A stretch of 64,000 bases of DNA from Castellaniella sp034674885 (GTDB taxonomy: Bacteria > Pseudomonadota > Gammaproteobacteria > Burkholderiales > Burkholderiaceae_B): NCBI RefSeq assembly GCF_034674885.1, contig NZ_JAUCDS010000005.1, positions 67,953 through 131,952 on the forward strand. Direction: 5' to 3'. Shown in pieces: positions 7,926 to 17,017 of the stretch. The notes under the pieces are model-generated. The model was not told the DNA's origin, ran no database searches, and saw only the letters and a program-made list of their open reading frames with translations. A program made the translations under genes and the position numbers. Every line of letters begins with the position of its first letter. The first letter of the stretch is position 1.

Positions 7926-8400
7926 CGCTTTTACCTCCGGATTTGTAGACCAGCCGGACCTGATCGATCACAATGCCCTTATCGGCGGCCTTGCACATGT
8001 CGTAGACGGTCAGGGCCGCGACGGTGCAGGCGGTCATGGCTTCCATTTCGACGCCGGTCTGGTGGCTGGTGCGGCAGGTGCTGCGGATCGTCAGGGTGTG
8101 GCTGGCGTCGTCGGCGCTGAAATCCACCCCCACGAAGCTGAGCGGCAGGCTGTGGCATAGGGGGATCAATTCGGCGCAGCGTTTGGCGGCCAGGATCCCG
8201 GCGATGCGGGCAGTGTTCAGGACCTCGCCTTTGGCGTTGGCCTGGGCGGACAGCAGTGTCCAGGCATGCGGGTTGAGCCGCACCCGGCCTTCGGCGATGG
8301 CGGTGCGGGCCGTGGCGGCCTTGGCGCCGACATCAACCATGCGGACCTGGCCGTGTTCATCCAGGTGCGTCAGAGTGGGCGATACTTCGGTTTCGTTCAT
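7906..8400 (-). CDS. moaC: Cyclic pyranopterin monophosphate synthase MoaC
   Basis: Converts the MoaA product to cPMP. It has 164 residues. MVDVGAK, the KRCAELIPLCHSLPLS block, GVEMEAMTA and the C-terminal active-site stretch DQVRLVYKSGGKSGEW are all present. It is first in the reverse Moco operon. A TATGAT-like hexamer on the minus strand lies only about 6 bases before the ATG; if it is the -10 element the message would be almost leaderless, but no good -35 element accompanies it. The neighbour on the other side (8471) is divergent. Confidence 0.97.
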   Translation of the reverse strand: MNETEVSPTLTHLDEHGQVRMVDVGAKAATARTAIAEGRVRLNPHAWTLLSAQANAKGEVLNTARIAGILAAKRCAELIPLCHSLPLSFVGVDFSADDASHTLTIRSTCRTSHQTGVEMEAMTACTVAALTVYDMCKAADKGIVIDQVRLVYKSGGKSGEWRND

Positions 8401-8470
8401 CGTTCTATCATATCGGATATTTCATCCAGACTGCTGCCGGGACACGGCGCGGCTCTGACCGGACTTTTCC

Positions 8471-9844
8471 ATGGCCAAGACGATCGGCGCCTTCTTTTCC
8501 CTGTACCTGGCAACTCTGATTCTGCTGCTCAGTTCGGGCCTGTTCAATACCTATCTGGGCTTGCGGCTGACGGCGCAATCGGTGTCCGAGGTCTGGGTGG
8601 GGGCCATGATTGCGTCCTATTACCTGGGCCTGGTCCTGGGGGCGCGATTCGGCTATCGCCTGATCATCCAGGTCGGCCACATCCGCACCTATGCGGCCTG
8701 CGCGGCCCTGACCACCATCACCGTGCTGGTCATGATCCTGATCCACGATCTGTGGTTCTGGCTGGCAGTGCGCTTCGTGGCGGGGGTGGCCATGGTGTGC
8801 CTCTTCGTGGCCATCGAAAGCTGGCTCAATGAACAGACCGAGAATTCCGCCCGAGGCACGGTGTTCGCTTTTTACATGGTGGCGACCTGCATGGGCACGG
8901 TGCTGGGCCAACTGGCCCTGGGCCTGTTCCCGGACCTGAATTACCAGCCTTTGGTGTTCGTCGCGATCTGCAGTGTGCTCAGCCTGATCCCGATCACGCT
9001 GACGCGGCGCCTGCACCCGGCCCTGCAGGTCCCGGCACCCCTGGCGCTGCGCTATTACCTGGCTCGCGTGCCCATGTCCATGACGGTGCTGTTCGTCGCC
9101 GGCATGCTCAATGGCGCCTTCTACGGTCTGGCGCCGGTGTATGGGTTGCAGCACGGCATGGACAACCATCAGGTGGGGGTGTTCCTGGCTGCGTCCCTGG
9201 CTGCCGGGCTGATCTTCCAGTGGCCGTTGGGCTGGCTGGCGGACCGCACCAGCCGGGTGAAACTGATACGCTTTGGCGCCCTGATCCTGGTGGTCTTGGG
9301 CGTTCCGCTGTGGGGCTGGCTGCAGTTTTCCTATCCGGCCCTGGTGGCGTTCTCGGTCATTCTGGGGATCGTCCAGTTCACGCTCTATCCCATGGGTACG
9401 TCCTTCGCCAATGACAACGTCGATCCCGAACGGCGCGTGGGCCTGAGCGCGCTGCTGTACATGGTCTATGGGGTGGGCGCCTGTCTGGGGCCGCTGCTGG
9501 CAGGCCTGTTGATGCGCACCTGGGGCAGCGACGTCTATTTCGTGTTCGTGTCCGCGTGTTCGGCCGTGCTGGTGCTGTTCATTCGCGAACAGCGGGTCAA
9601 GGGCACCCATGTCAGTCCCGACGCCCCCACGCAGTTCGTGCCCATGGCCGATACCCTGCAGAATGCCCACGTCATGGCGGTGCTGGATCCCCGGGTCGAC
9701 ATCCAGCACGATATTTCTCATGACCCTGTCATTGATGCCACCCTGCAGGCGGCGATGGGCGACGCTCCGGCGGGCTCAGCGGGGGAAGAGCAGCACGATG
9801 GCGGCCAGCGCCAGGCCGATGCCGGCCAGGTTGGTCCGGCTTAG
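8471..9844 (+). CDS. Major facilitator superfamily transporter
   Basis: Twelve-helix MFS protein of 457 residues, similar in layout to the YcaD-type group. The loop between helices 2 and 3 (GARFGYRLIIQVGHIRTY) and the matching loop in the second half (GWLADRTSRVKLIRFG) carry MFS motif A-like features. The substrate cannot be told from sequence. The last 60 or so residues after the final helix form a polar tail (FVPMADTLQNAH...), and the last 23 codons are read through the 3' end of the convergent EamA gene. That tail, rich in Gly, Gln and Asp, looks like an extension past an ancestral stop codon. Confidence 0.9.
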   Translation: MAKTIGAFFSLYLATLILLLSSGLFNTYLGLRLTAQSVSEVWVGAMIASYYLGLVLGARFGYRLIIQVGHIRTYAACAALTTITVLVMILIHDLWFWLAVRFVAGVAMVCLFVAIESWLNEQTENSARGTVFAFYMVATCMGTVLGQLALGLFPDLNYQPLVFVAICSVLSLIPITLTRRLHPALQVPAPLALRYYLARVPMSMTVLFVAGMLNGAFYGLAPVYGLQHGMDNHQVGVFLAASLAAGLIFQWPLGWLADRTSRVKLIRFGALILVVLGVPLWGWLQFSYPALVAFSVILGIVQFTLYPMGTSFANDNVDPERRVGLSALLYMVYGVGACLGPLLAGLLMRTWGSDVYFVFVSACSAVLVLFIREQRVKGTHVSPDAPTQFVPMADTLQNAHVMAVLDPRVDIQHDISHDPVIDATLQAAMGDAPAGSAGEEQHDGGQRQADAGQVGPA

Positions 9845-10654
9845 GCGTTCGCGAAACAACCCGGCGCCCACCAGCGTGCCGATGGAAATCACACCGATGT
9901 TCATGGCGGCGAAGACCAGCGTCGGGTTGTCCGGGTAGGTCTGGTGCGCCCGGATGTAGAAATAGATGTTGCCGAAGTTCAGCGCGCCCAGCAGGATGCC
10001 GGATGCCAGGCTGCGGGCATGCCACTGCGTGCGACGGATCAGCAGCCACAGCCCCATCAGGGCGCCGGCCAGGACGAAGCTCAGCAGCAGCGTGCTGGTG
10101 AAGCCGGACCCGGTGCGCGCCATCTGCTTGAACAGGATGTCGATCGTGCCGTAGCCCGCCCAGACCCCCAGCAGCGTCAGCCATGCAAGACGGCCTTTGT
10201 GGTGTGCTGCGTCGCCCGGATGTCCGGCAGCCGGAGCGGTGCTGGCCGGTCGGCGCAGCAGGCAGGCCAGCGCGCCCAGGGCCAGCAGGATGCCCAGGCC
10301 CTTCATGCCGGACAGGGCTTCATGAAACACCAGGAAGGCCGCGAGGATCGGGATGATCAGGGACAGGCGCTGGGCAGTGTCGCTCAGCACGATGCCGGCC
10401 TGGCGCACAGCGGCTGCCATGATCAGGAAGACCGTGGGCAGCAGCACGCCCAGCAGGCCCAGCAATGCCCAACCGGCCGGCGTCTGCTGTCCCAGCGATT
10501 CCAGGGGCGGGCGCAGCAGCCATAGGCACAACGCGCAGGCAGTGACGTAGTTCACGGCGATGGCCTGGTCGACGTGCACCTGGCAGCGTCGGGCGAGCTT
10601 CAGGAAAACGGAGACCATTACGCTGAAGGTGATGCTCAGGGTCAAGGTGTGCAT
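9776..10654 (-). CDS. EamA/DMT-family transporter
   Basis: Ten-helix protein of 292 residues with two EamA repeats (about 1-135 and 150-292) typical of drug/metabolite exporters. The second half has RTQWHARSLASGILLGALNFGNIYF and a conserved last helix ending in LLFPR. The substrate is not predictable. It lies 6 bases downstream of bioB on the same strand and so may be cotranscribed with it, which would fit transport of biotin or a precursor, but that is weak inference. Its 3' end overlaps the convergent MFS gene by 69 bases. Confidence 0.9.
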   Translation of the reverse strand: MHTLTLSITFSVMVSVFLKLARRCQVHVDQAIAVNYVTACALCLWLLRPPLESLGQQTPAGWALLGLLGVLLPTVFLIMAAAVRQAGIVLSDTAQRLSLIIPILAAFLVFHEALSGMKGLGILLALGALACLLRRPASTAPAAGHPGDAAHHKGRLAWLTLLGVWAGYGTIDILFKQMARTGSGFTSTLLLSFVLAGALMGLWLLIRRTQWHARSLASGILLGALNFGNIYFYIRAHQTYPDNPTLVFAAMNIGVISIGTLVGAGLFRERLSRTNLAGIGLALAAIVLLFPR

Positions 10655-10660
10655 GGCGGC

Positions 10661-11650
10661 TCAGGAAAGGTGGGCTTCGGTGGGCTGGGGCATGGGCACC
10701 AGGCCCAGGCGCTGGAACAGGCTGGCATCGGCCTGCGTGTGCGGATTGGGGGTGGTCAGCAGCTGTTCGCCATGAAAGATCGAATTGGCGCCGGCCATGA
10801 AGCACAGGGCCTGGGTGCTGTCGTGCATCGATTCGCGCCCGGCTGACAGGCGCACGACGGTCTTGGGCATGACGATGCGGGTGACGGCGATGGTGCGCAC
10901 GAATTCCAGCGGGTCCAGATCGGGTGCGTCCGCCAGTGGCGTGCCGGGGACTTTGACCAGCTGGTTGATGGGCACGGATTCCGGGTAGGGGTCCAGGTTG
11001 GCCAGGGCGGCGATCAGGCCGGCGCGGATCTCGCGTGACTCCCCCAGGCCGACGATGCCGCCGCAGCAGACCTTCAAGCCCGCGTCGCGTACCCGCTGCA
11101 GCGTCTGCAGGCGGTCGTCGTAGGTCCGGGTGTGGATGATCTCGCCGTAGTATTCAGGCGCCGTGTCCAGGTTGTGGTTGTAATAGTCCAGGCCGGCAGC
11201 CTTCAGGCGCTCGGCCTGGCCGGGCTTGAGCATGCCCAGCGTCACGCAGGTTTCCATGCCCAGGGCCTTGACCGCCTGTACGTGCTCGATCACGTCGTCC
11301 AACTGGCGTTCGGTCGGGGATCGCCAGGCTGCGCCCATGCAGAACCGCTGCGCGCCCGCAGCCTGGGCCTGGCGGGCTGCTTCCAGCACCTGCGGCAGCG
11401 GCATCAGGGGAGCCTGTTCCACCGCAGTCGCATAGCGGGAGGATTGAGGACAATAGGCGCAGTCTTCCGGACAGGCGCCGGTCTTGATCGACAGCAGGCT
11501 GGACTGCTGCACGGCGTTGGCCGGATGGTGCTGGCGATGGATGGTCTGTGCTTGCAGCAGCAGATCATTGAAGGGCAGGGCGAACAGATCCAGAATGTCG
11601 GAAACGGGCCAGATGCGTGACAGCGTTTCGTGGCGAATGCTGAAGCTCAT
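10661..11650 (-). CDS. bioB: Biotin synthase BioB
   Basis: Radical-SAM enzyme inserting sulfur into dethiobiotin, the last step of biotin synthesis. It has 329 residues from the ATG at 11650 (MSFSIRHETLSRIW); the longer frame above it is not protein-like. The SAM cluster ligands are C60, C64 and C67 in GACPEDCAYC. YYNHNLDT, the CCGGIVGLGES stretch and PINQLVKVPGTPL are standard; the auxiliary [2Fe-2S] ligands fall in CMGAAWR, CVTLGM and the CCGG pair. No other bio genes are in the window. Confidence 0.97.
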   Translation of the reverse strand: MSFSIRHETLSRIWPVSDILDLFALPFNDLLLQAQTIHRQHHPANAVQQSSLLSIKTGACPEDCAYCPQSSRYATAVEQAPLMPLPQVLEAARQAQAAGAQRFCMGAAWRSPTERQLDDVIEHVQAVKALGMETCVTLGMLKPGQAERLKAAGLDYYNHNLDTAPEYYGEIIHTRTYDDRLQTLQRVRDAGLKVCCGGIVGLGESREIRAGLIAALANLDPYPESVPINQLVKVPGTPLADAPDLDPLEFVRTIAVTRIVMPKTVVRLSAGRESMHDSTQALCFMAGANSIFHGEQLLTTPNPHTQADASLFQRLGLVPMPQPTEAHLS

Positions 11651-11865
11651 GGGAAAATCTGCCAGATCAGTGGAAAACAGCCCGGATAGTAGGGGGCGGC
11701 TCCGCTTGTGGCAAATGCGAAAGCTTATTGAAAATAAAGGGTTTTCGATGCTGTTGGTGAATCTGGCGTCAAACTGTGCGCATTCTCCCGGCCACATCCG
11801 TTATATGGGCAGTGGAGCCTGTCTGCGATCAAATTGCATCCATTTGTAATTATAAAGAGGGCGAC
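11651..11865. other. Intergenic region between bioB and the tRNA promoter
   Basis: This 215-base gap, together with the tRNA promoter and leader, forms the largest gene-free stretch of the window. It is more AT-rich than its surroundings and must hold the bioB promoter (reverse strand), but I could not find a convincing -35/-10 pair or a BirA-type operator. No ORF with a credible protein is present. Confidence 0.5.
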
Positions 11866-11894
11866 TTGCACAGGCCAAAAAACTCATGCATAAT
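11866..11894 (+). promoter_or_regulatory. Sigma-70 promoter of the tRNA operon
   Basis: TTGCAC (11866-11871), a 17-base spacer and CATAAT (11889-11894) form a near-consensus vegetative promoter. The predicted start is about 11901, some 24 bases before the first tRNA. The T/C-rich stretch after the -10 element fits stable-RNA promoters. Confidence 0.8.
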
Positions 11895-11924
11895 CTCGCT
11901 TCTTCATTGATGAAGACCTTGTTT

Positions 11925-12000
<76 letters not shown>

Positions 12001-12021
12001 AACTTCGTCGATGAATGTGCT

Positions 12022-12097
12022 GTCCCCTTCGTCTAGAGGCCTAGGACATCACCCTTTCACGGTGAGTACAGGGGTTCGAATCCCCTAGGGGACGCCA
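12022..12097 (+). tRNA. tRNA-Glu (TTC)
   Basis: A 76-base tRNA with encoded CCA. The acceptor GTCCCCT pairs with AGGGGAC, the anticodon loop CTTTCAC gives anticodon TTC, and the T-arm has GGGTTCGAATCCC. It lies 21 bases after tRNA-Ala and 20 bases before tRNA-Asp in the same transcript. Confidence 0.97.
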
Positions 12098-12117
12098 GGA
12101 TTTTCTGGCACCGCTGC

Positions 12118-12194
12118 GGAGCGGTAGTTCAGTTGGTTAGAATACCGGCCTGTCACGCCGGGGGTCGCGGGTTCGAGTCCCGTCCGCTCCGCCA
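12118..12194 (+). tRNA. tRNA-Asp (GTC)
   Basis: A 77-base tRNA with encoded CCA. The acceptor GGAGCGG pairs with CCGCTCC, the anticodon loop CTGTCAC gives anticodon GTC, and the D-arm has AGTTCAGTTGGTTAGAA. Last tRNA of the operon, followed 7 bases later by a strong terminator. Confidence 0.97.
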
Positions 12195-12201
12195 ACTATT
12201 C

Positions 12202-12238
12202 AAAAAGCCTGATGACTCAGTGGGTCATCAGGCTTTTT
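12202..12238 (+). terminator. Rho-independent terminator of the tRNA operon
   Basis: A perfect 15-bp stem (12202-12216 pairing with 12224-12238) with a 7-base loop, starting with five A and ending in five T, then ATTTTTTACTT. The A-run and T-run flanks make it a textbook intrinsic terminator. Confidence 0.93.
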
Positions 12239-12387
12239 ATTTTTTACTTGAAAAGCTTGATCTCCCGTCAGGATTCGGCATTGTGCAGGATTGTCTTTGC
12301 GGGCATATCCGGTAACATGCTTGGAGGCAGCGCCAGCAGATGCGCGATAGCGGACTACGCTGCCGAGACCTTGACCATCAGGATCGC

Positions 12388-15291
12388 ATGCGCCCACGAT
12401 TTTTGAAACCAGCAGGGCCTGTCGCCCGGGCATTGCTCGGGCTTCGGGCCGTTTCAGCCATATTCTATGGTTTGATGCTGGTTTTCGTGCTGGGCAATGC
12501 CTTGCTGGTGTCAGCGCTGATGTCGCGCTACGATGCGGCGCTGGATCAATCCGCCACCCTGGGCAGCATGCGCGCCTACAGCCAGCAATTGGCGGTGCGG
12601 GCGATGCGGCTGGCTGATGGCGGGCTGCTGCAGGCCGGGCAGATCAGCAAGGAAATCGATGCCACGGATCTGGCGCTGCAGGCGCTGGATCGGGGTGGGG
12701 TCGTCGGGGGGCGCGAGGTCGTGGCCCTGGACCAGCCGTCCGTGCGCCAGTTCCTGCCCAGGATCCGCACCGAGTGGTTGGGGTTGCGCGGGCGCCTGCA
12801 GGCGGTGATGCTGGATTCCTATTCGCGCGGCGATGTGGCGCCCGAAGATCGTCCCGACCAGTCGCACGTCGTGCAGCGGCAGTGGATCGCCGATGACGCC
12901 GCTGCCCTATTGAGCACCCTGAATTCGGCGCAGGATGCCCTGATGCCCTTGCTGCATCAGTCCAGGGACCAGGCCTTCAATTGGCTGGTGATTCTGGTGC
13001 TGCTGGATCTGGCTGTGCTGGTGGGGGCCTTTATTCTGGTGCGTCGAGGCGTGGTGCTGCCCTTGCTGGCCCTGCGAAACGCCATGCGCGCCATGATGCA
13101 GGGCACCTTCACCGTAAAACTGACGCCCACGGGGGCGTCGGAAATCGTCGACATTGCCCAGGCCTACAATACCGGATGCCAGCAGGTCCATGAACTGCTC
13201 ACCCAGATGCGGGCCGATCAGGCCGGCTTGCAGCGGTCCGAAATCATCTTCCAGGGCCTGGCATCCAACGCCCTGGTAGGCATTTTCCTGATCGCCCACG
13301 ACCGTTTCAGTTTCGTCAGCCAGAAAATGGCGGACATCTTCGGCTATCAGCCCGACGAGATGATCGGACACTTGTCGCTGCTGTCCATCATCGCGCCTCG
13401 GGAACGCTATCTGGTCGACGAGGCGCTGAAATCGGGCCGCAGCCAGAAGACCTCCACATTACGCTTCGAACGCCACGGCCGCCGCAAGGACGGCACTCTG
13501 TTCGATATCGAAACCTTCATCACGCTGGTCGGATCGGGGGATGATGCCGCAATCATCGGCCTGGTCCAGGACATTACCGAAAGCAAACAGGCGGAATCGT
13601 CTGCCCAGTTGGCTGCAATCGCCTATGAGAACAGCGGAGAGGCCATCGCCATCACCGATGCCACGGGTGTCATCATCGACGTCAATCCGGCCTATTCCCG
13701 CATGACGGGCTACTGGCCTGACGAAGTGGCTGGCGAGCTCCTGATACTGCTGCGCCCGGGCCGCCACAACCGGGATTTCTACGACCAGATGTGGCATGCC
13801 ATCAATACCAAGGGGCGCTGGGAAGGCGAATATTGGCTGCAGCGCAAGTCCGGCGAGGAATATGCCCAGCGCGTCGTGCTCGATACCGCCTGGAATCACG
13901 ACGGCTCGGTCAACTGCCGGGTCGTCATGCTCAGCGACATCACGCAGAAAAAACAGGTCGAGACCGCCATCTGGAACCAGGCGCATCACGATCCGCTGAC
14001 CGGCCTGCCCAATCGCCAGTATTTCAACGAACATCTGAAGGGCTCGGTGGACGAGGCCGACCATCAGGCGCAATCCATGGCGCTGCTGTTCCTGGATCTG
14101 GACCTCTTCAAGGAAGTCAATGATTCCATGGGGCACGAGATGGGGGATCGCCTGCTGGTCGAGGTCGCCGACCGTCTGCGTCGCTGCAGCAGCGATCAGG
14201 ACCAGCACTTCATTGCCCGCCTGGGGGGCGATGAGTTCGTGATCCTGGCGACCGGGGTGTCCGGCAGGCCGCAGCTCGACGCCCTGTGCCAGCGCCTGCT
14301 GGACTGCATTACGGAACCTTATCTGCTGATGGGCAGCGAGATACAGATTTCCGCCAGCCTGGGTGTCGCCCTGTATCCAGAGGACGCGAACAACGCGGAA
14401 ATGCTGATGCGCCATGTCGATATGGCCATGTATCAGGCCAAGGCAGCAGGACGCAACTGCTATCGGTATTTTGATCCGTCCATGCGCGAGCGTGCCCGCA
14501 TGCAGCACGATCTGCTGGTGACTCTGCCCGAAGCCATCGATGCGGGCCAATTCTTCCTGCTGTATCAGCCGATTTATGCTTTCGAGACGGGACGCATCGT
14601 CAAGGCCGAAGCCCTGCTGCGTTGGCGCCATCCGGAATTCGGGGTCATTGCCCCCATGGATTTCATTCCGTTTGCCGAAGAACGCCAGATCATCAAGCCG
14701 CTGGGCGACTGGGTGTTTCACGAGGCCATCCGTCAGCTGAGCCATTGGCGCGAGACCCTGGACCCGGATCTGCGCCTGACGGTGAATGTGTCGCCCGGCC
14801 AGTTGGGCCTGGCTCAGTCCGGGCTGGATGCCGTGTTCAGCCTGCTCAATACCCTCTCGCTGCCCGCCAACAGCCTGTCGCTGGAATTCAGTGAACAGTT
14901 GGTGCTGAACCTCAGCCCGCTGGTGCGCGAGCACCTGCGTCATCTGCGGCAATCCGGCATGCGTTTCAGCGTGGGCGCGGTGTCCGTGGGCATGCCCGCG
15001 TTGCTGGCGGCCCATGACCTGTCTTTCGAGACGCTCAAGCTCGAACGCGAGATGACCGAGCAGTTGCCAGGCGGTGATGCCGCCCGTATGGTCTGCGAGT
15101 CCGTCATCACCCTGGCTCACAGTCTGGGGATGCGCGTGATTGCCGAGGGCATCACCAATCAGGCCCAATACGATCTGCTGCAGGCAATGGGGTGCGACGC
15201 GGGGCAGGGGTTCTGGCTGGGCGAACCGCTGGACCAGCCCAGTTTCGAGCGGCGCCTGAGAGACTCAAAGGACGCGCTCTTCAAGCACTGA
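12388..15291 (+). CDS. Membrane PAS-PAS-GGDEF-EAL protein with degenerate EAL domain
   Basis: Cyclic-di-GMP signalling protein of about 967 residues. Order: a first membrane helix (about 15-40), an extracytoplasmic helical sensor region, a second helix (about 196-220), a HAMP-like linker, two PAS domains (about 285-405 and 410-535), a GGDEF domain with intact RLGGDEF (613-617) and an EAL domain starting at AEALLRW (E741). The GGDEF half looks able to make c-di-GMP, but the usual RxxD inhibitory site before it is absent. The EAL half has GAVSVG (863-868) where active enzymes have DDFGTG, LKLE for LKID and EGITN for EGVET, so phosphodiesterase activity is unlikely. The ATG at 12388 has AGGA just upstream; an ATG at 12340 would add 16 residues. 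Net effect is probably a diguanylate cyclase. Confidence 0.93.
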   Translation: MRPRFLKPAGPVARALLGLRAVSAIFYGLMLVFVLGNALLVSALMSRYDAALDQSATLGSMRAYSQQLAVRAMRLADGGLLQAGQISKEIDATDLALQALDRGGVVGGREVVALDQPSVRQFLPRIRTEWLGLRGRLQAVMLDSYSRGDVAPEDRPDQSHVVQRQWIADDAAALLSTLNSAQDALMPLLHQSRDQAFNWLVILVLLDLAVLVGAFILVRRGVVLPLLALRNAMRAMMQGTFTVKLTPTGASEIVDIAQAYNTGCQQVHELLTQMRADQAGLQRSEIIFQGLASNALVGIFLIAHDRFSFVSQKMADIFGYQPDEMIGHLSLLSIIAPRERYLVDEALKSGRSQKTSTLRFERHGRRKDGTLFDIETFITLVGSGDDAAIIGLVQDITESKQAESSAQLAAIAYENSGEAIAITDATGVIIDVNPAYSRMTGYWPDEVAGELLILLRPGRHNRDFYDQMWHAINTKGRWEGEYWLQRKSGEEYAQRVVLDTAWNHDGSVNCRVVMLSDITQKKQVETAIWNQAHHDPLTGLPNRQYFNEHLKGSVDEADHQAQSMALLFLDLDLFKEVNDSMGHEMGDRLLVEVADRLRRCSSDQDQHFIARLGGDEFVILATGVSGRPQLDALCQRLLDCITEPYLLMGSEIQISASLGVALYPEDANNAEMLMRHVDMAMYQAKAAGRNCYRYFDPSMRERARMQHDLLVTLPEAIDAGQFFLLYQPIYAFETGRIVKAEALLRWRHPEFGVIAPMDFIPFAEERQIIKPLGDWVFHEAIRQLSHWRETLDPDLRLTVNVSPGQLGLAQSGLDAVFSLLNTLSLPANSLSLEFSEQLVLNLSPLVREHLRHLRQSGMRFSVGAVSVGMPALLAAHDLSFETLKLEREMTEQLPGGDAARMVCESVITLAHSLGMRVIAEGITNQAQYDLLQAMGCDAGQGFWLGEPLDQPSFERRLRDSKDALFKH

Positions 15292-15323
15292 AGGCCGGTA
15301 TCCCGCGCGGATCCGGGGACTGA

Positions 15324-16994
15324 CTAGGCAGAGCGCTGCGGGCGGCGGTAGCGCCAGGCCAGCAGCAGCCCCAACAACACCCAGATCAGGATTGGCCCAT
15401 TGCCCCAGCGCGCATAGGGGGTCAGCCCCTGGGCGCCCTGGACTTCAACGTCCAGCACGCCAGGGGTGGCCGGGTCCAGCATGCCGCGCACCTGCCCGTC
15501 CGGACCGATGGCAGCCGTCGTGCCGGTGTTGGTGGCGCGGATGACGGGCCGCGCGGTTTCCAGGGCCCGCATGCGTGAAATCCACAGATGCTGGCGCAAG
15601 GCCCAGGTGTTGCCGAACCAGGCCAGATTGCTCAGGTTGACCAGGATGCTGGCGCCGGGGCTGCCGTCTTCGCCCGGCTGGACGGCTGCGGCGATCTCCT
15701 CGCCGAAGGCATCTTCGTAGCAGATGTTCACGGCCAGCGCCTGTCCGTCGAGCATCAGGGGTGGCTGGCGCAGCGGCCCCCGGTCAAAATCGCCCAGCGG
15801 GATCTGCAGCGCGTGCACGAACCAGCGGAACCCCGGGGGGATGAATTCCCCGAAGGGCACCAGGTGGTGTTTGTCGTAGTGCCATTGCCCAGCCGATAGC
15901 GGCGGCTGGTGGTCGCCTGGCAGGATGACGGTGGCGCTGTTGGTGTAGCGCTCACTCTGCGGCAGGCGTTCGTGCAACGGCAGCCCCAGCAGCAGGCCTG
16001 CATCCATGCGCCGGGCCAGATCCAGCCAGGGCTGCCAGATGGCTGGCGGCACCTGATCCTGGAATATCGGCATGACGGTCTCGGGCAGGACGACCAGCTT
16101 GGGTTGATCCTGTGGCGTCTTGGCCGGCAGGCCCGCCAGTTGCCGCGTGCGGTCCTGGATGGCCGGGAAGCGAGCCGGATCGAACTTGTCCGATTGCGGC
16201 GTGGCGGGCTGAACCAGGCGGACCAGCAGCGGCTGGCCCTGGGGCATCGCCCAGTCGATGTGCGACCAGGCGATGCCCAGCAGGCCCGTCAGCAGCGTCA
16301 GCGCGATGGCGGCGGCCGCGCTGCGGTCGTAGGGGGTGTCCTTGGCTCGGGCCATCAGGGCGATGGATGCGGCGGCGAAGGCCGACAACCAGGCCAGGCC
16401 GTAGACCCCGACGAACGGCGCCCAGGCAGCGAACATGCCTTCGGCATGGGCGTAGCCGGCGTTCAGCCAGGTGAAGCCGGTGAACAAGGTGCCTCGCAGC
16501 CATTCGGACAGGGTCCAGGCGCAGGCCCAGGCTACGGCATTCAGGATCTGCCGCCGCGCGAGTTGTTCCGGGTTGCGATGCCAGGCGCACAGCCATGCGC
16601 CCAGGGCGCAGGCCCCCGCTGCGTATAGGGCCATGGCGGCCGCGAACAGCAGCAGGGCCCCGATGGCCAGAGGCAGGGCCATTCCGCCGAACTGGTGCAT
16701 GCTGATGGTCAGCCAGTACACCCCGATGGCGAACTGGGCCAGGCCGAACAGCCAGCCCAGGACTGCGGCCTGGCGCGGCCCGGCGGCCCCCAGGGTGCAG
16801 GCTGCCAGGACCGCCAGGCTGGCGATCTGTACGAAAGGCAGGCTCCAGGCGGGCAGGGGGCCCGGGGCATAGCACAGGGCCTGCACGGCGCCTGCCAGCA
16901 GCACCCAGCAGCGCGTGCGCCAGGGGGATCCTGCCGATGAATGAGCGCGCTGGGCGGGCGCGGAGGAATCAGTCGGCACGGATCGGGACATCAT
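15324..16994 (-). CDS. lnt: Apolipoprotein N-acyltransferase Lnt
   Basis: Inner-membrane enzyme that adds the third acyl chain to the N-terminal cysteine of lipoproteins. The 556-residue chain has six or so N-terminal helices, then a periplasmic nitrilase domain with the catalytic triad: Glu in VVLPETVMP, Lys in YDKHHLVPFGEF and Cys in VNICYEDAFG. A second glutamate in VPFGEFIPP is also conserved. A last helix closes the protein (ILIWVLLGLLLAW). Two ATGs are adjacent at 16994 and 16991. It follows corC by 23 bases in the miaB-phoH-ybeY-corC-lnt block, an order shared with many proteobacteria. Confidence 0.96.
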   Translation of the reverse strand: MMSRSVPTDSSAPAQRAHSSAGSPWRTRCWVLLAGAVQALCYAPGPLPAWSLPFVQIASLAVLAACTLGAAGPRQAAVLGWLFGLAQFAIGVYWLTISMHQFGGMALPLAIGALLLFAAAMALYAAGACALGAWLCAWHRNPEQLARRQILNAVAWACAWTLSEWLRGTLFTGFTWLNAGYAHAEGMFAAWAPFVGVYGLAWLSAFAAASIALMARAKDTPYDRSAAAAIALTLLTGLLGIAWSHIDWAMPQGQPLLVRLVQPATPQSDKFDPARFPAIQDRTRQLAGLPAKTPQDQPKLVVLPETVMPIFQDQVPPAIWQPWLDLARRMDAGLLLGLPLHERLPQSERYTNSATVILPGDHQPPLSAGQWHYDKHHLVPFGEFIPPGFRWFVHALQIPLGDFDRGPLRQPPLMLDGQALAVNICYEDAFGEEIAAAVQPGEDGSPGASILVNLSNLAWFGNTWALRQHLWISRMRALETARPVIRATNTGTTAAIGPDGQVRGMLDPATPGVLDVEVQGAQGLTPYARWGNGPILIWVLLGLLLAWRYRRPQRSA

Positions 16995-17017
16995 GAGGAG
17001 CGTCGGCGGGAAGTGAG

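Noticed and set aside
12133..12315. 60-codon ORF over tRNA-Asp and terminator
   Set aside because: Overlaps a clear tRNA and a terminator; not protein-coding.
12340..12387. Earlier ATG for the GGDEF/EAL protein
   Set aside because: Adds 16 residues without hydrophobic or conserved character; the ATG at 12388 has a better-placed AGGA.
13459..15168. 569-codon reverse open frame
   Set aside because: Antisense to the GGDEF/EAL gene; no motifs.
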